Source: Luidia sarsii (taxonomy: Eukaryota; Echinodermata; Asteroidea; Paxillosida; Luidiidae). Taken from it: 64,000 nt of DNA. Below the pieces are notes generated by a model, which was not told the origin of the DNA, did no database searches, and saw only the letters and a program-made list of their open reading frames with translations. Below, one piece after another: positions 51,306-63,763 of this stretch (position 1 is its first letter; each line of letters begins with the position of its first letter). Position numbers and translations under genes: made by a program. The stretch spans positions 25,795,411-25,859,410 of the forward strand of contig OX465101.1 in NCBI GenBank assembly GCA_949987565.1, in the 5' to 3' direction.

Positions 51306-54300
51306 CTACTTCTTGGCCTGGGTGGCGGGTGGTGGTGGGAGCGGCGGTGTGGCCTGCTGCTGCTGCTGCTGCACTCCCGGGGACGGCTGGGCCTTGCCCC
51401 GCTCCGAGGCCCACTTCTGGGCGTCGTCCCGCCGGGCGTCGGGCAGCATCTGGTTGCGGACCCCGCCCAGCACCGAGGAGGTGGCCTCGGAGGCCAGGAT
51501 GAGTGGCCGGATGACGGTGGGCGGGAGCTGCCTCAGGATCCCACCCACCGCGCCCGACACGCCCTTGTGCTCGTGCTCTTCCCTGGCCACCTGCACAATA
51601 GCAATGGCCGCATCCTCCAGTCCCTAAATAGATAGACGGGAAGTCAATACAAAAACGCTGTTGCAAACTGCTCACAGACTCAAATGACCTGCAATATACA
51701 AATCTTAAAAGTTAGAGGGCCTGCAGCTTATTTCAGGAAAAGTTGCGTAAGTTATGCGACATACAAATGTGACATCCGCTTTCTAGTGCAGACGTCTTAG
51801 CCACTTGACCATCGAGCTGGTCAAAGTCATGTGGCGGATTTGAATATTGTACAGCGTCGGGTACTGCATTGCATCATAGATATCTATGGTTATTAGCCTA
51901 AATAGGACCTTTGAGACACACTGTTGTCATCAATGGTACCTTAGGGAGACACTCAACATTAGGGAGACATTTCACTGTCCCCTTAATGTCCCAACTACCT
52001 TATGAAAACATATTATTATTGTCCATATTTTTATAGTAGCTGGAGAATGCTCTGGAAATAACAGTGTGAATTGGAGGATGTTTAGAAATAGGGACGTAAA
52101 GTTTGTGAGAATTTGTGCACAACCCTATGGGTCTCCCTAAGGTTCCATCAAGGGTAATTATTATATCTATGGTTATATCTACCGTATGGTTATATCCATG
52201 GTTATATCCATGGTTATATCTATGGTTGTATGTACAGTGTATGGTTATATCTATGGTTGTATCTACAGTGTATGGTTATATCTCTGGTTGTATCTACAGT
52301 GTATGGTTATATATGTGGTTATATCTCTGGTTGTATCTACAGTGTATGGTTATATATGTGGTTATATCTATGGTTGTATCTACAGTGTATGGTTATATAT
52401 GTGCTTATATCTGGTTGTATCTACAGTGTATGGTTATATATGTGGTTATATCTATGGTTGTATCTACAGTGTATGGTTAGATATGTGGTTATATCTATGG
52501 TTGTATATACAGTGTATGGTTAGATACAGGGTGGTGTATGTGGTTTATGGTCAGATATGTGGTTATGTATGTATGGTATCATTCATCTTCTTCCCAATTT
52601 CAACAAGGTCTAAACTGCTCCGAACCAACTTTTTTTTCGGGAGGGGGGGGGGAGCCGGGAGGGGGTGTGCTGGGGGGTGACACTGTGGCATTGCCTGTAC
52701 CTCTCGGACCACATTGAAGGCGTTGGCCATGCCTTCTCTGAAGTCTGTCGGCTGTCTGGCTAGCCGGGACTGGCCAAAGGGTCCGTAGGCGATGGCGCGG
52801 TTGGAGACGCTGGGACCGGGAGACACCATGTCATAGGCAGTCTCAGCTGCAGTCTGAAAAGAAGAACACAAGAATGAGGGGATACAGTGTCGGAGGAAGA
52901 CGAGGTAATGAGAGGTTCAAATGTTGATGCCTCCTAAATACACATCGCTGGGTACCTTTCAGAAGGGCAAAGGAAGGTCGCTACGATCATTTTTCTAATT
53001 ACTCACACTATGAACATCTAAACCGTGAAAAAGGGGTGAAAATTTCCTTTTTAACTTGGATTCGTGGACCAGATGAAAACATTACTACAGATGAAACACA
53101 GCCCTAAGCATTATGCTTGATACAAGTTGCAAAAATAGGAATTAAAACATGGAGCAAAAGTAATGGCATAAAAACCCAAAACAAGATTCATTTGGTGGTC
53201 ATGGAGTTGGTTACCCTATCACTATGCCCTACCATAAAAAAAAAACTGGACTACATTTGTAGGCGTGCCGTTCACCTACACTTTATGGGCCCGGGCCCTG
53301 TAGGCTGTCAAATTGGCAAATTTCTTTCAGTGAAGTCCGTTTACAGACGGGCACGCATAATCAGGCCAGGGCTGGATTTCACAAAGACCTAAATTGCATC
53401 GTAACTCAACTTACGACGGACAACCCAGTATAAATTACGATAGGTCCTATGGTCTCTGTGCATTGCTCATAGTCTCACAATTGATTGCAAGTTACGACGA
53501 GTTTGGCGAAATCGACCGCTGGCCACTGTAAGTGTAAGAGATGATGCACACGGTGTCACTGCAAACATTTCACTTTGTACAATGTGCGTCCCCCACCAAT
53601 CAAACCTTCCAATCTTATCACCCACCGCGCGACCTGTTCGGGACCTTCAGACTTTGGGCTGACCGTGGCGGCTCGCCGTACCGACGTACCTGCAGGAGTC
53701 TGACCATGCGGTTGGTCAGCTCCACCGCGGCCATGGCCGTGGACGTGCCGAAGGAGCTGGCCCCTCGCTGGAAGCCCCTCATCAGGCGTCCGTCCTTGCG
53801 GTACTGCTCCACGGGCAGGCGCACCAAGTCCACCAGTCCCTGCACTGCGTGCGGAAAGGAAACCACGCACAGAGGTCCAAAACAGAATGAACAGAATGTT
53901 TATTGTTGTCTGTATCAAATACACTGAAACTCAGCTTGGCCCTTTAATGAACATTCAAAGGCCCTACACAACATATGGTAAGATCGAAAAACGGAATGTT
54001 CAAGGATTTACATGAAACTTATGCAGTTTCAAGATGGTTATAGTAGAAACCTCTCACTGAAATATTTCTGCCTAACTGAAATGTTTTATTTTGGGAGAAA
54101 TGAGTAAAAGAAGACGAGTAGAGTATACTGTTCGAAACGTCGAGTTCCTCCGGTTCTTTTCAGAACCACACTTACTCACAAAAGAGAATTCACATGGTGT
54201 CTCCGCAAACCTATTTATCCTGAGTAAAAGAAATAGTTTACGTCTCACCGAGATCTAAACTATTTTTCGGAATAGTACGGTGTTGAATGCTGCATTTTCG

Positions 54301-57300
54301 TGAAAAAAACGAAGCGGTTTTCACGATTTTCTCGAGACTCGATGGCGGATTGAGCTGAAATGTTCACAGGTGTGCTATTCCATACATATGTTGGATCAGA
54401 CAATGTGTGGATGCTATTCTTTGACCTGGACCATTGTTGTGAAGGGGCTTTAATGACCGACTTAAACGGAAAGTAAAAACTAATGTGATTTTACCCCCTT
54501 ATTAACAAAAACTGGTGTTAATCTTCACATACACTTATATGACAATAAAACAAACTTTACACTTTGCCTTACGATTTTTCGACTCGGTTAAACTGACCAG
54601 GGGAGGATTTCACAAAGCCTTACGATGCATCATGATCCCAACTTACGATGGAATACCCCATCGTAAGTTGTGAAAGGCCGTATGGTTTTGGTGCATTGCT
54701 CATTGCTTTGCGATTAATCGTAAGTGATGACGAGTTTGGTGAAATCGACACCTGATCAATGTAACTGGGAAGAAGTCAGTCAGTTAACTTAACCATTGGA
54801 GCCGGGTAAGTTACCAGGGAGGAAAACTTCCTGGGCTGTCCGCACTGGACTTAAAATGGTCAAGTTACCCATTCGCTCGGTGAGTTCCCCCCCCCCAAAA
54901 AAAAAAAAAATCCAGTGCAGACAGGGCTTTAGTGGGACTGGGATAATTTCATATACATGTACGTACCCAGCTGGACCAGGGAGTGCATTGGTCCCACGCC
55001 TCCCAGTAGACTGGGCAGTTGCGTCTTCTTGATGTCCTGGGCCCACTCGTTCACAATGTACAGAATCAGCTTGTCCACTCCCAGGAGCCTGCGGGCAAAG
55101 ATTCCGCGAAGATTCAGTCGGTACAAAAACCTTCCCGAGCAAAATATCATATCCATGAACCACTTTCCAGTGTCCATGACTGCCAGACTAGCTTGGTGGG
55201 GTGGAGGGGGCGCCAATATATAAATATGCCCAAAAATCGAGAACAATAGACCCTTGTGAATTGAGTCAATAAGAGTACACAATCGGGCCAATCCAACTAC
55301 GAAAATAATTGCGTCATAAATCGCATTCAAAAAGCTTTTTTGGTTTTGGGCCAAAACATCGCAAGCCGATTTGTGGTCAATGGTGGGTTTGCCCTTAAGG
55401 GTGGCCAACGCAGGGAGACATAATATAAACAAGCAAGGCACTTCCTGTCAATCAGAGTGTGAGCGGTGCATTGTGGGATTAACAAATAAACGTGATTTTA
55501 TTTTTTGAAAAAGCCTCACTCTTAGTGGAGTTCAAATCGTGATTCAAATACCAATAATCGCATTTATTGTGTCCACACACGCACAAAAGTGGAGTTTGAA
55601 TCGCAATTCAAATTGTGAATCAAATAATCATGTTTATTTGGTGTAGCGGAAACGGCCCTAACAATATGTGTACATGTGAGTTAAATCAAACAATGTGGAC
55701 GTCAGAGTGGGAGAGATCTCACTGCATTACTGAATACTGGGACTATGAATGACGACAATTGAAGCTGTTCTAATCCATCAGGTAGACTAACACAGCTATC
55801 TCTATCAAAGATTAGGAGGGCCCGACATTTCGATCCTGGCGGGACCTCTCTCAAAGGCAGAATGACAGGGACAAAATAAATACTGTAGGAAAGGGGAGAG
55901 TAACAGGGACATGGATGACAAGAGGACAAGGGAGATAGCTGGTAGGGTGAGAAGAAAGGAAAGGCCAGGGGTTTGCGTAGGGTTGAGCTATCTCTACACA
56001 TCTTCGGTCGAGGTTCTCCTTTCTGCTCACCCGTGTCGATTGTGAAGTCTCTTGAGGGTCAGCTCCGAGTGGTTCAACTGTCCCAGTCCTATCAGAAGCC
56101 CAAGCAAAGTCCCCTGCACCAAAGAAATTAGTCATCATACGACTGGAAGGCCGAGGCAAAGGCTTATCACACAGTGCACACAGCCACCTGGCACTGGGCC
56201 ACTTTTCAATGGCCATGACAACCACGCAGTCTTTCTTTAACCACTTCGCGACGGGACCTCCGAATCCGGGCACCACTATTGTCCACATTCTAAACAAAGA
56301 CTCTTTTCAGCTTAGAACAAAGCAATACGAATCAGTACAAAGACCCTTTTTGACGCAAGTTGCCACATAAATTGCTAGATTAGCAGCAGTAATTGTGCAA
56401 TTGTGGGACTTTTACTGTGGAGGATCGAGGGATACCGCGCTGCAGCTGAAAGCACGTGGGGGACATTGTCTTTGCATGCCACACAGCCCAACGGTTGTCT
56501 GTCTAGCATTGGAATTCCCCCCACATTCTTTACCGTAATCTGTACGCTCAGTTGTGGCCGACCAACTCAAAGATTTGACTGCCTGGAGTGGAGGCTGGAG
56601 TCTGCGGTCTGGGATTGACAGCACCGTACCCGCACACACACACAAGTCGGTTACGGTCCATTGACGATGCACAATGGGCCCTTGAACGGATAATCTCTTG
56701 ACAAAAGCCACAACGACGTCCAAATTGTGCCAGGTTTTACTCTCTTGTACCCATAGTGTACCCTTATCGATTTATTTCGCAGAAATATATTGTTCCGATT
56801 GTTTTAGCGAGATTTTAAAATGATGCATTGTTCAAAAACCCCCGCATGGCGGTCATCGGCGCTGAAAAACCCCCCGGCGCGAAGTGGTTAATAAAGAAAG
56901 CTTGCTCAAAGGGGAAACAAGAAACACTCAAAACATTGGCACAATAGGACATCTGCATGGCTTATGTCGCGCTTCATATCGTTATGTGGTTGAAAAGAGT
57001 CTTTGTTTAGAACTTGGACAATAGTGATGCCCAGATTCAGAGGTCCTGGCCCATGCACCACCACCTTTGCTCCGAATTCGAAGGTCCAGGCGTGAAGCGG
57101 TTAGACTCACCAGAGACAATTCATGATCATATCATGAAACCAATTGATCATGCGAAGTACTGTAAGGGCTTGACAGAGGGTATCTCGTATATCCAAAAAA
57201 AAAGGTCAGCCTCTAGATTGGCAGACTTGACAGAGTCCTTTGGCCTCACCTGCTCCATGTCCACCCGCTTGCCTTCGTAGTCCAGCTTGATGGGGACATC

Positions 57301-60300
57301 AGGAGAGAACACAAAAGACCTGGAAGGATTGGAAACAACTCAACCATCAGGAAGAGAGCGGACTGACAGCTTTGGAAAATGGGTCGAATAACCACTGGGT
57401 TTGGGAACCTTGTGGATTTCTAGATTTCAATTCTGAAGGTAAGGTAATGGTGGCTGTCAAACAGTATCCATTCACAGTTCAAAGTTGCTGACAAGAAGAA
57501 TGCATTGTATGAGCAAAAAAGATTCAGTAGTTCTATTCAAAGATCCAAAGTATTACCAGTGATACAGATTGTGGGGAAACAATGTAACAAGGTACGATAG
57601 GTGACCCATCAGCCCCAAGCCAGTAAAATTTTGTTTGTTTTGTTGTGTAATTAACTTCTTTAAGAAATCGGATTCACTACAAGGGCTACTTTGACACACT
57701 ATGCACGCACTGTTGCACTATGGTCCATTGACTACACACAACAGGCACTAGAGTCAGTCAGATAATGCCGTACCTTGACAAAATCCAAACTGACGTCCCA
57801 ATTTGTGCCAGGTTTGACAAACATGTACAGATGGTATACTCTTATTGATTTCATAGATATTGTTCCCAGTGAAAAATTGGCAAAGAAAAAACTTGGACTG
57901 GACCGGGATTTGAACCTGAGAGCTCTGGATTAATGTACCAGTTCTCTTCCAAAGACTAGTTGACTATTTGGGAAGGCCACCATCTAAGGGCTGGATAGCT
58001 CAGATGGAAGAGCACTGGCACGTTAGTCCAGAGGTCTCGGGTTCAAGTCTTGGTCCAGTCAAAGTTTTCTTGGCCAATTTCTCAATTTGTTCAAAAGTTC
58101 CCAGTCAGTAATCCAGGTATGTTAATCCAGAGGTCTCCGGTCCGGTCAAAGTTTTCTTTGCCAATTTCTCAATTTGTTCAGAAGTTCCCAGTCAGTTTTT
58201 CCTTTGTTTGTTTGAAAGATAAAAAAGATTACAAAGTTACAGAGCCCGATGAGTTCTTCACAAAGGTGGAGAAGACTTTCTTGACTTCACAGCCGCACTT
58301 GCTACATCTGTTTGACAGACATTGCTCCCGATTGATTAGCGTTTTGAAAATGCCTCATTGTTAAATCACTCCCGTAGCGATGGTCAGGGGCACTGGAAAA
58401 TGGCCCAGCGTGAAGTGGTTAGCAACAGGCCCCCCCCCCCCCCAAGTTAAAGGCTGAAGATTTTGGCGCCCACCTGAAGAAGACTGGCGTGTCAGCACCT
58501 TTGGGGTTGGCCTCCGTCGCCACCAGGCTCGGTGTGGAGCGCAGCCCTGGCCTGGGCCTGGGGGCCGACTGCCTGGCGGCCCCATCGGCGGCCAGGCCGG
58601 CGCCGGTCGGCTCCCCCGCCGGGCCCCGACCCTGGGCCGGCCCTTCCTCCATCCCGTCGGCCAGCCACTGCTCCACGGAGTCCGCTGCAGGGCCGCTGCC
58701 GCCGGCGGCGTCCGGCCTGGAGGGGGGCGTGCCCTGCTGAGTCCGGCCGGGACTCGGCGCTGCATAGTGGGCTGGCGGCTCTTTGGTTTCTGTTCAAGAA
58801 AATCCGATCGGGGCACAACATTAACGCTGAAACAAAGCCAGGCTGTTTCAAGAGATCTTATGGCTCCTCCTATAAAATAACGACTCATTTGGGAGGAAGG
58901 GGGGGGGGATATGTTTGGTGGAAAGAAATGCTGGCCACTCCTTACCAATTATAGGCACCTTGCTGGCATCCAATGACACTTTGAAGAAAAAGTCATGAAG
59001 GAAGAACAGTGAGTCCTGAGTAAAGAGAGAGAGAAAAAAAATGAGATATGAAACAAACCAACAATACAGATGTATTCTCCATGAAACCAAAGGCAAAACA
59101 CACAGGACAGGACAGGACAGGACAGGACAGGACAGGACAGGACAGGACAGGACAGGACAGGACATAAAAAATAGGAAGGGATGGGACAGGACAAGATATC
59201 ACAGAATAGAATGTGACAGGACTGGGCAGCACAAGACAGAACAGGAAGGACAGGAAGGGGTGGGATGGGACAGGACAAGATAGCACAGGATGGGATGGGA
59301 TGGGGTGGGACAGGACAGGATAGCACAGGATAGCACAGGATGAGATGGGATGGGATGGGCTGGGATAGGACGGGACAGGATAGCACAGGATGGGATGGGA
59401 TGGGATGGGTTGGGACAGGACAGGATAGCACAGGATAGCACAGGATGGGATGGGATGGGGTGGGATAGGACGGGACAGGATAGCACCGGATGGGATGGGA
59501 TGGGATGGGATGGGATGGGACAAGACAGGACAGGATAGCACAGGATGGGATGGGATGGGATGGGGTGGGATAGGACGGGACAGGATAGCACCGGATGGGA
59601 TGGGATGGGATGGGATGGGATGGGACAAGACAGGACAGCATAGCACAGGATGGGATGGCATGGGATGGGACAAGACAGGATAGCACAGGATGGGGTGGCA
59701 TGGGATGGGACAGGACGGGACAGGATAGCACAGGATGGGATGGGATGGGATGGGATGGGATAGGACAGGACAGGATAGCACAGGATGAGATGGGATGGGA
59801 TGGGACAAGACAGGACAGGATAGCACATGATGGGATGGAATGGGATAGGACGGGACAGGATAGCACAGGATGGGATGGGATGGGATGGGACAAGACAGGA
59901 CAGGATAGCACAGGATGGGATGGGATGGGATAGGACGGGACAGGACAGGATAGCACAGAATGGGATGGGATGGGATAGGACGGGACAGGACAGGATAGCA
60001 CAGAATGGGATGGGATGGGATGGGACGGGACAGGATAGCACAGGATGGGATGGGATGGGATAGGATGGGACAGGATAGCACAGAATGGGATGGGATGAGA
60101 TAGGACGGGACAGGACAGGATAGCATGGGATGGGATGGGATAGGACGGGACAGGACAGGATAGCACAGAATGGGATGGGATGGGATAGGACGGGACAGGA
60201 TAGCACAGGATGAGATGGGATGGGATGGGACAAGACAGGACAGGATAGCACAGGATGAGATGGGATGGGATGGGACAAGACAGGACAGGATAGCACAGGA

Positions 60301-63300
60301 TGGGATGGGATGGGATAGGACAGGACAGGATAGCACAGGATGAGATGGGATGGGATGGGATAGGACAGGACGGGATAGCACAGGATGGGATGGGATGGGA
60401 TGGGATAGGACAGGACAGGATAGCACAGGAAGGATCATGGGATGGGATGGGATGGGATGGGATGGGATGGGATAGGACAGGACAGGATAGCACAGGATGA
60501 GATGGGATGGGATGGGATGGGACAGGACAGGATAGCACAGGAAGGATCATGGGATGGGATGGGATGGGACAGGACAGAACATGACAGAACATAAAGCATA
60601 GGAAGGGATGGGACAGGACAAGATAGCACAGAACAGGACATGACAGGACAGGGATGGAGGCTGATTCCATTCAGATAGATGTTCATCTCACCTGATCTAT
60701 GTTGAGTCTGAGAGGCTGCAAAGAGACACGGAGACAGCACTCCTCAGCCATCAGATCAGGGTCTGGACGGATATGTAGCGCTTTAACCAACACCTGCAAA
60801 CGACCAGACCACATGTGCAGTGGGCATAGTCAGCGGACATACGGTAGATCAGTACTTTGGTCATTGAAATCAATATTGAATAAGCAGTTTGCAACATTTT
60901 TGTATATTTCTCTCGCAAAAGGTATGAGTATTGGGGTAGCAGAGGTACTGTACTCTAAAACTAGAGATCATACCCATCCTTGACCAAGTGGTTTTCTGAG
61001 CACAATCTGTTACCAGTCTTACAATGTAGGATGATTTCAGACTCATTTATTAACCCTAACCAGCATTGAAACCACAATTAACCACACATGGTTTTTCCTG
61101 TGGGAGGATAAGGGCCATACACCACGACATTCCACAGCGGGGTTTTTGTGGTGACCTGTGGTATGTGAGCCTGCACCCCTGTGGGCACTGTGGTAAATTG
61201 CGGTATACAGTGTGTGTCCTGTGCGGGAGATGCAAAGCGTTAGGGTTAAGGGTACATGTACCTCCATCACGCTGCTCAAGTATGATGGGGATGCAGGGGT
61301 TAAGAAGACCTTGCATTCAACCATGTTTTTAAAGGCCCAATACAACATTGGGAAGATGGGAAAACATCGATATCCACATATTTCCTACTAATTTACACAG
61401 CTTGTAGATGGTCAAGATAGAATCCTCCTGTTGAAATCTTACGGTCTGCGATGCTGTACTTCCCGAGAAATCTTCACTCAAACATCAACAAATACCTTAT
61501 TACTCGCGAGTAATAAACCATTTCTTACACTACAAAACGGTGCAAAAAACGTGACTTTTGCCGTTTTCTACTTTCTCAGATTACCGTTTCAGCTAAAACC
61601 TTCGAAGGATTGCTTTTTTGGAATGTTTCATGGTTTAACACACAAACTGCGGCAATCTTTAGACCTTTACCGATGTTGTATAGGCCGTTAAAAATCTCTT
61701 TTGCTTTTGAGCAGCAGCTAAGAAGAGGACTGGCACAGGTTTGCAAAGTGGAGATCATACACGACGTCAACGCAGGCTTCGCACGAGGCCCTCCCTTCTC
61801 TCTCTCTTCCCCCCCCCCCCCCCCCGGCTTGCTCACCATGTTGGCGTGGTTCCTCCTGGGCCGGGCCTCCGAGGAGTAGAGATACAGGAACTTGTTGATG
61901 AGGGAGTTGGCCAGACGGTCCCGCACCTCGATGTCGCTGACTAGCAGGATCTGACGGGAGCGTTGGCGGGCATCCTCTGGGTACTGGGTATGCTGGAATC
62001 GCACCTGACAACGCCGCCATCCGAATAAAACAAGAACATTTGCCATTATAGATATAGTAGGATTTTCCACGAAGGAGAATGTACTTGAACGAGGGCTTGT
62101 CCGTCTCAACGTGAAATCAAACACTGGATGCTGGATTTTCACCAAAACTGGTTTCCCTGATGCGCGTTGGCTCGTCGTATTTCGTGCGTCATAACTTTTG
62201 ATGTCATTGAAAACCTAATAAGGTACCGTACTCTTTGCAGTGGTGGGAAACACAAATTTGAACAAGAATCCTCATTATGAAGTACATTTGGGGGTCACAT
62301 TTGAGGGGTTTTTTGGGGGGGGTTGCTGGGTTTTTTTGAGATTCTCCTGACCTTGTTCATTTGGAGCTCCATCAGGGTGGAGTGGTCCCTGCCCGGACCT
62401 CCTCTCTCCTGCCAGCTCAGCTGCTGGTAGCTCGGCTGGCTCTCCTTGCCCGTCTTCCTGCCTCCCGGACTGCCGCTGACTGCGTGATGAGCCGGCCTGC
62501 GGCCAAACGGACAACCGACACATGAACTCTTGACCGTCACAATCACACAAAAAACGTAATGAGGGCAAGGTTTCTGTCCACTTCAGGCCTGGGCGTCCCC
62601 ATCTGGCTCCGAAAACCCCCGCTTACACTTATTCAGGCTCTGCAGGAAGCGAGCATAACATGCCGGAAGGAAGACCCTTGAGAAGGACCTTCCAAGGCTG
62701 CCTTGAATGATTCTAACACATTCCTGATGGTGTATTACCTGAATGCAGCTCATTTTGTAGCTGGGATGCAGTAGATTTCGGAATGCTGTCAGAATGCAGT
62801 CAGAGTATGGTATTATGGATCACTCACCCTCTGGTGTGACTGGACCTGGACATGAACCCAAGACCTGTGGTTTTGTGCACCAGTGCTCTTACGTATACCA
62901 TCTGAGCTATCCTGCCCTTAGATGGTGGCCTTCCCAAATAGTCAAGTAGTCTATGCCAGAATGGGGATGCCTGTCAGAAGTATTGAACCCATTAACTGCT
63001 GTATATCTCCAGGGATCACGCCCCATTTTCATTCTGATGCAAACAACCCATTGTTGTAATGGGAATCAGGGATCATACAAAGTGGATGCAGCTTTTTCAA
63101 TTTAAGTAGACTTAACTGACTGGCTGCATAAAGCAAGAGTGGTAAGAGTGCTGGTACATAAAACCAAAGGTTTCGGTCCAATCAATCATTTCTGAGCCAT
63201 TTTTCAAAATTGTTCAAAAGTTCCCATTCAGTTTCTCCCTTATTTGTTTGACCTAATCTGATCTAGTTACCGGTACCTAATTCCCTACCAGAGACTGCAA

Positions 63301-63404
63301 CTACGGTAATGCTACCCAAATCTACTGACATGATAAATGCAATATCCAGGAACAATGTCCCTACCTTGACCTGTCTGGGCTTACCGGGCTGGCGCTTCTC
63401 ACAT
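51306..63404 (-). CDS. ATG2: Autophagy-related protein 2 (ATG2), C-terminal 12 exons; 5' part outside window
   Basis: ATG2 is a rod-shaped lipid-transfer protein that moves phospholipid from the ER to the growing phagophore together with WIPI proteins and ATG9. Exons 5' to 3': 63371-63404 (uncertain), 62352-62496, 61837-62004, 60692-60793, 58946-59015, 58474-58789, 57250-57319, 56031-56113, 54967-55088, 53690-53844, 52701-52853, 51306-51623 (stop TAG). Phases join over 577 codons plus stop. Family blocks: MNKVRFQHTQYP, QILLVSDIEVRDRL, LINKFLYLYSSE, ECCLRVSLQPLRLNIDQ, DSLFFLHDFF, then the ATG_C domain: PIKLDYEGKRVDMEQ, LGQLNHSELTLKRL, LLGGVGPMHSLVQ, VEQYRKDGRLMRG, TAYDMVSPG, GAVGGILRQLPPTV, GVRNQMLPDA. 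Exon 58474-58789 encodes a roughly 95-residue Gly/Ala/Pro-rich linker of low conservation. The protein ends in a QQQQQQ and proline-rich extension not expected in vertebrate ATG2. The 34-nt exon rests on phase and splice sites only. Confidence 0.95.
52150..52575. repeat. Minisatellite (TATGGTTATATCTATGGTTG units)
   Basis: Irregular units of about 30-60 bp combining GGTTATAT, GGTTGTATCTACAGTG and TATGTGG. ATG2 intron next to the 52701-52853 exon. Confidence 0.92.
53370..53520. repeat. TTTCACAAAGACCTAAATTG-type element
   Basis: GGATTTCACAAAGACCTAAA, AACTTACGACGG, and CAAGTTACGACGAGTTTGGC; matches 54600-54755 and the inverse of 14945-15085. ATG2 intron. Confidence 0.65.
53957..54453. mobile_element. 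Copy of the 41255-41630 element with a nested insertion
   Basis: AAAGGCCCTACACAACATAT ... TTGTTGTGAAGGGGCTTTAA. Its sequence is interrupted at 54111-54220 by another element. ATG2 intron. Confidence 0.85.
54111..54220 (+). mobile_element. Nested, 5'-truncated retrozyme-like insertion with exact 10-bp target duplication
   Basis: Perfect direct repeat TGAGTAAAAG at 54101-54110 and 54221-54230; removing the 110-bp insert and one repeat restores the host element as seen at 41390-41405. The insert starts AAGACGAG (inside the CTGAAGA motif), continues through CTGTTC and GAAACG, and ends CCGCAAACCTATTTATCC, the end sequence of the 26383-26948 family. Confidence 0.85.
54600..54755. repeat. TTTCACAAAGCCTTACGATG element
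   Basis: GGATTTCACAAAGCCTTACG ... GTGATGACGAGTTTGGTGAA, same family as 53370-53520. ATG2 intron. Confidence 0.65.
54831..54931. mobile_element. Short copy of the GTCCGCACTGGACTT family
   Basis: CTGTCCGCACTGGACTTAAA ... TCCAGTGCAGACAGGGCTTT with C and A runs between; about 100 bp, 36 bp from the 54967-55088 ATG2 exon on its donor side. Confidence 0.8.
56241..56887. mobile_element. Second TTAA-flanked copy of the 12843-13532 element
   Basis: TTAA|CCACTTCGCGACGGG ... CCCGGCGCGAAGTGG|TTAA, 647 bp, closely similar along its length. ATG2 intron. Fragments of the right end are also near 57085-57105 and 58365-58422. Confidence 0.88.
57890..58215. repeat. tRNA-derived SINE copies (minus head then plus head with duplicated tail)
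   Basis: A minus-strand head remnant at about 57900-57950, then a plus-strand head at 57985-58060 (GGCTGGATAGCTCAGATGG, GGGTTCAAGTCTTGGTCC) and two tail modules ending TTTGTTTGTTTGA. ATG2 intron. Confidence 0.8.
59098..60660. repeat. 1.5-kb pentamer-based minisatellite (GGGAT/GGACA)
   Basis: Starts with about 12 ACAGG units, then higher-order units of GGGAT repeats followed by GGGACAGGACAGGATAGCAC. Lies in the ATG2 intron between exons 60692-60793 and 58946-59015. All three minus-strand frames stay open for hundreds of codons because the pentamers contain no stops. Confidence 0.97.
61054..61245. mobile_element. Third copy of the piggyBac-like TTAA MITE
   Basis: TTAA (61050-61053), CCCTAAC start, GTTAGGG end, TTAA (61246-61249); 192 bp. 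ATG2 intron. Confidence 0.88.
61331..61692. mobile_element. Element with AAAGGCCCAATACAACATTGG start
   Basis: Ends ACCGATGTTGTATAGGCCGTTAAA; its interior matches 38160-38755 in inverse orientation. ATG2 intron. Confidence 0.7.
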
Positions 63405-63457
63405 CTGCAAATGTAAAAAACAAAGGAATAATGCCAATTGAAAATAGCAACTGTGGT

Positions 63458-63763
63458 CAAGTAGAAAGGGTGATCAAAGTCACGCGACGTTTCGATGCTG
63501 GTGGCGACGGACAGGGCCGCTGGTGGACGCCAGAATCGCGCGCCAAACCGCACGATCACTACTACGACGTCCGCAAACCGGTACACAGGAACCGGCGAAG
63601 CGGACATCAACGGACGTCGCAGCGCACATTCTTCAGTTGCCTGATGAAGGTTAGCAGTTAGCAACCGAAACGTCGCCACCAGCAACAACACATCGCGTGA
63701 CTTTGATCACCCTTTCTACTTGTCTAAACCACCGCAATGAACAACCCCTTCATTTCTATTGAA
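63458..63763 (+). mobile_element. Retrozyme-like element, third family, with 10-bp target duplication
   Basis: Perfect 10-bp repeat CAACTGTGGT at 63448-63457 and 63764-63773. Inverted arms AAGTAGAAAGGGTGATCAAA ... TTTGATCACCCTTTCTACTT, inner inverted GATGCTGGTGGCGAC/GTCGCCACCAGC. CTGATGA at 63641-63647, one base, helix GGTT(A)GC/GCAACC, GAAA at 63667-63670. A tail of about 45 bp after the right arm. ATG2 intron. Confidence 0.72.

Noticed and set aside
51259..51675. Alternative frames over the last ATG2 exon (Arg/Ala-rich proteins up to 160 aa)
   Set aside because: GC-rich shadows of the real exon; only the frame with GAVGGILRQLPPTV matches the family.
57985..58060. tRNA gene candidates at 17083, 49775, 57985 and elsewhere
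   Set aside because: A and B boxes are present, but stems are mutated, copies diverge, and all continue into the same non-tRNA tail: SINE heads.
58949..60670. Open frames of 573, 481 and 365 codons on the minus strand (CPVLSHPIPS-type)
   Set aside because: They run through the GGGAT/GGACA minisatellite, which is open in all frames because its pentamers contain no stop. Only 58946-59015 at the end is real coding (ATG2 exon).
63385..63404. Shorter 20-nt version of the first visible ATG2 exon ending at the GTAAGC donor
   Set aside because: Joining it to the next exon in the required phase gives an in-frame TGA; the 34-nt version (63371-63404) keeps the frame open.
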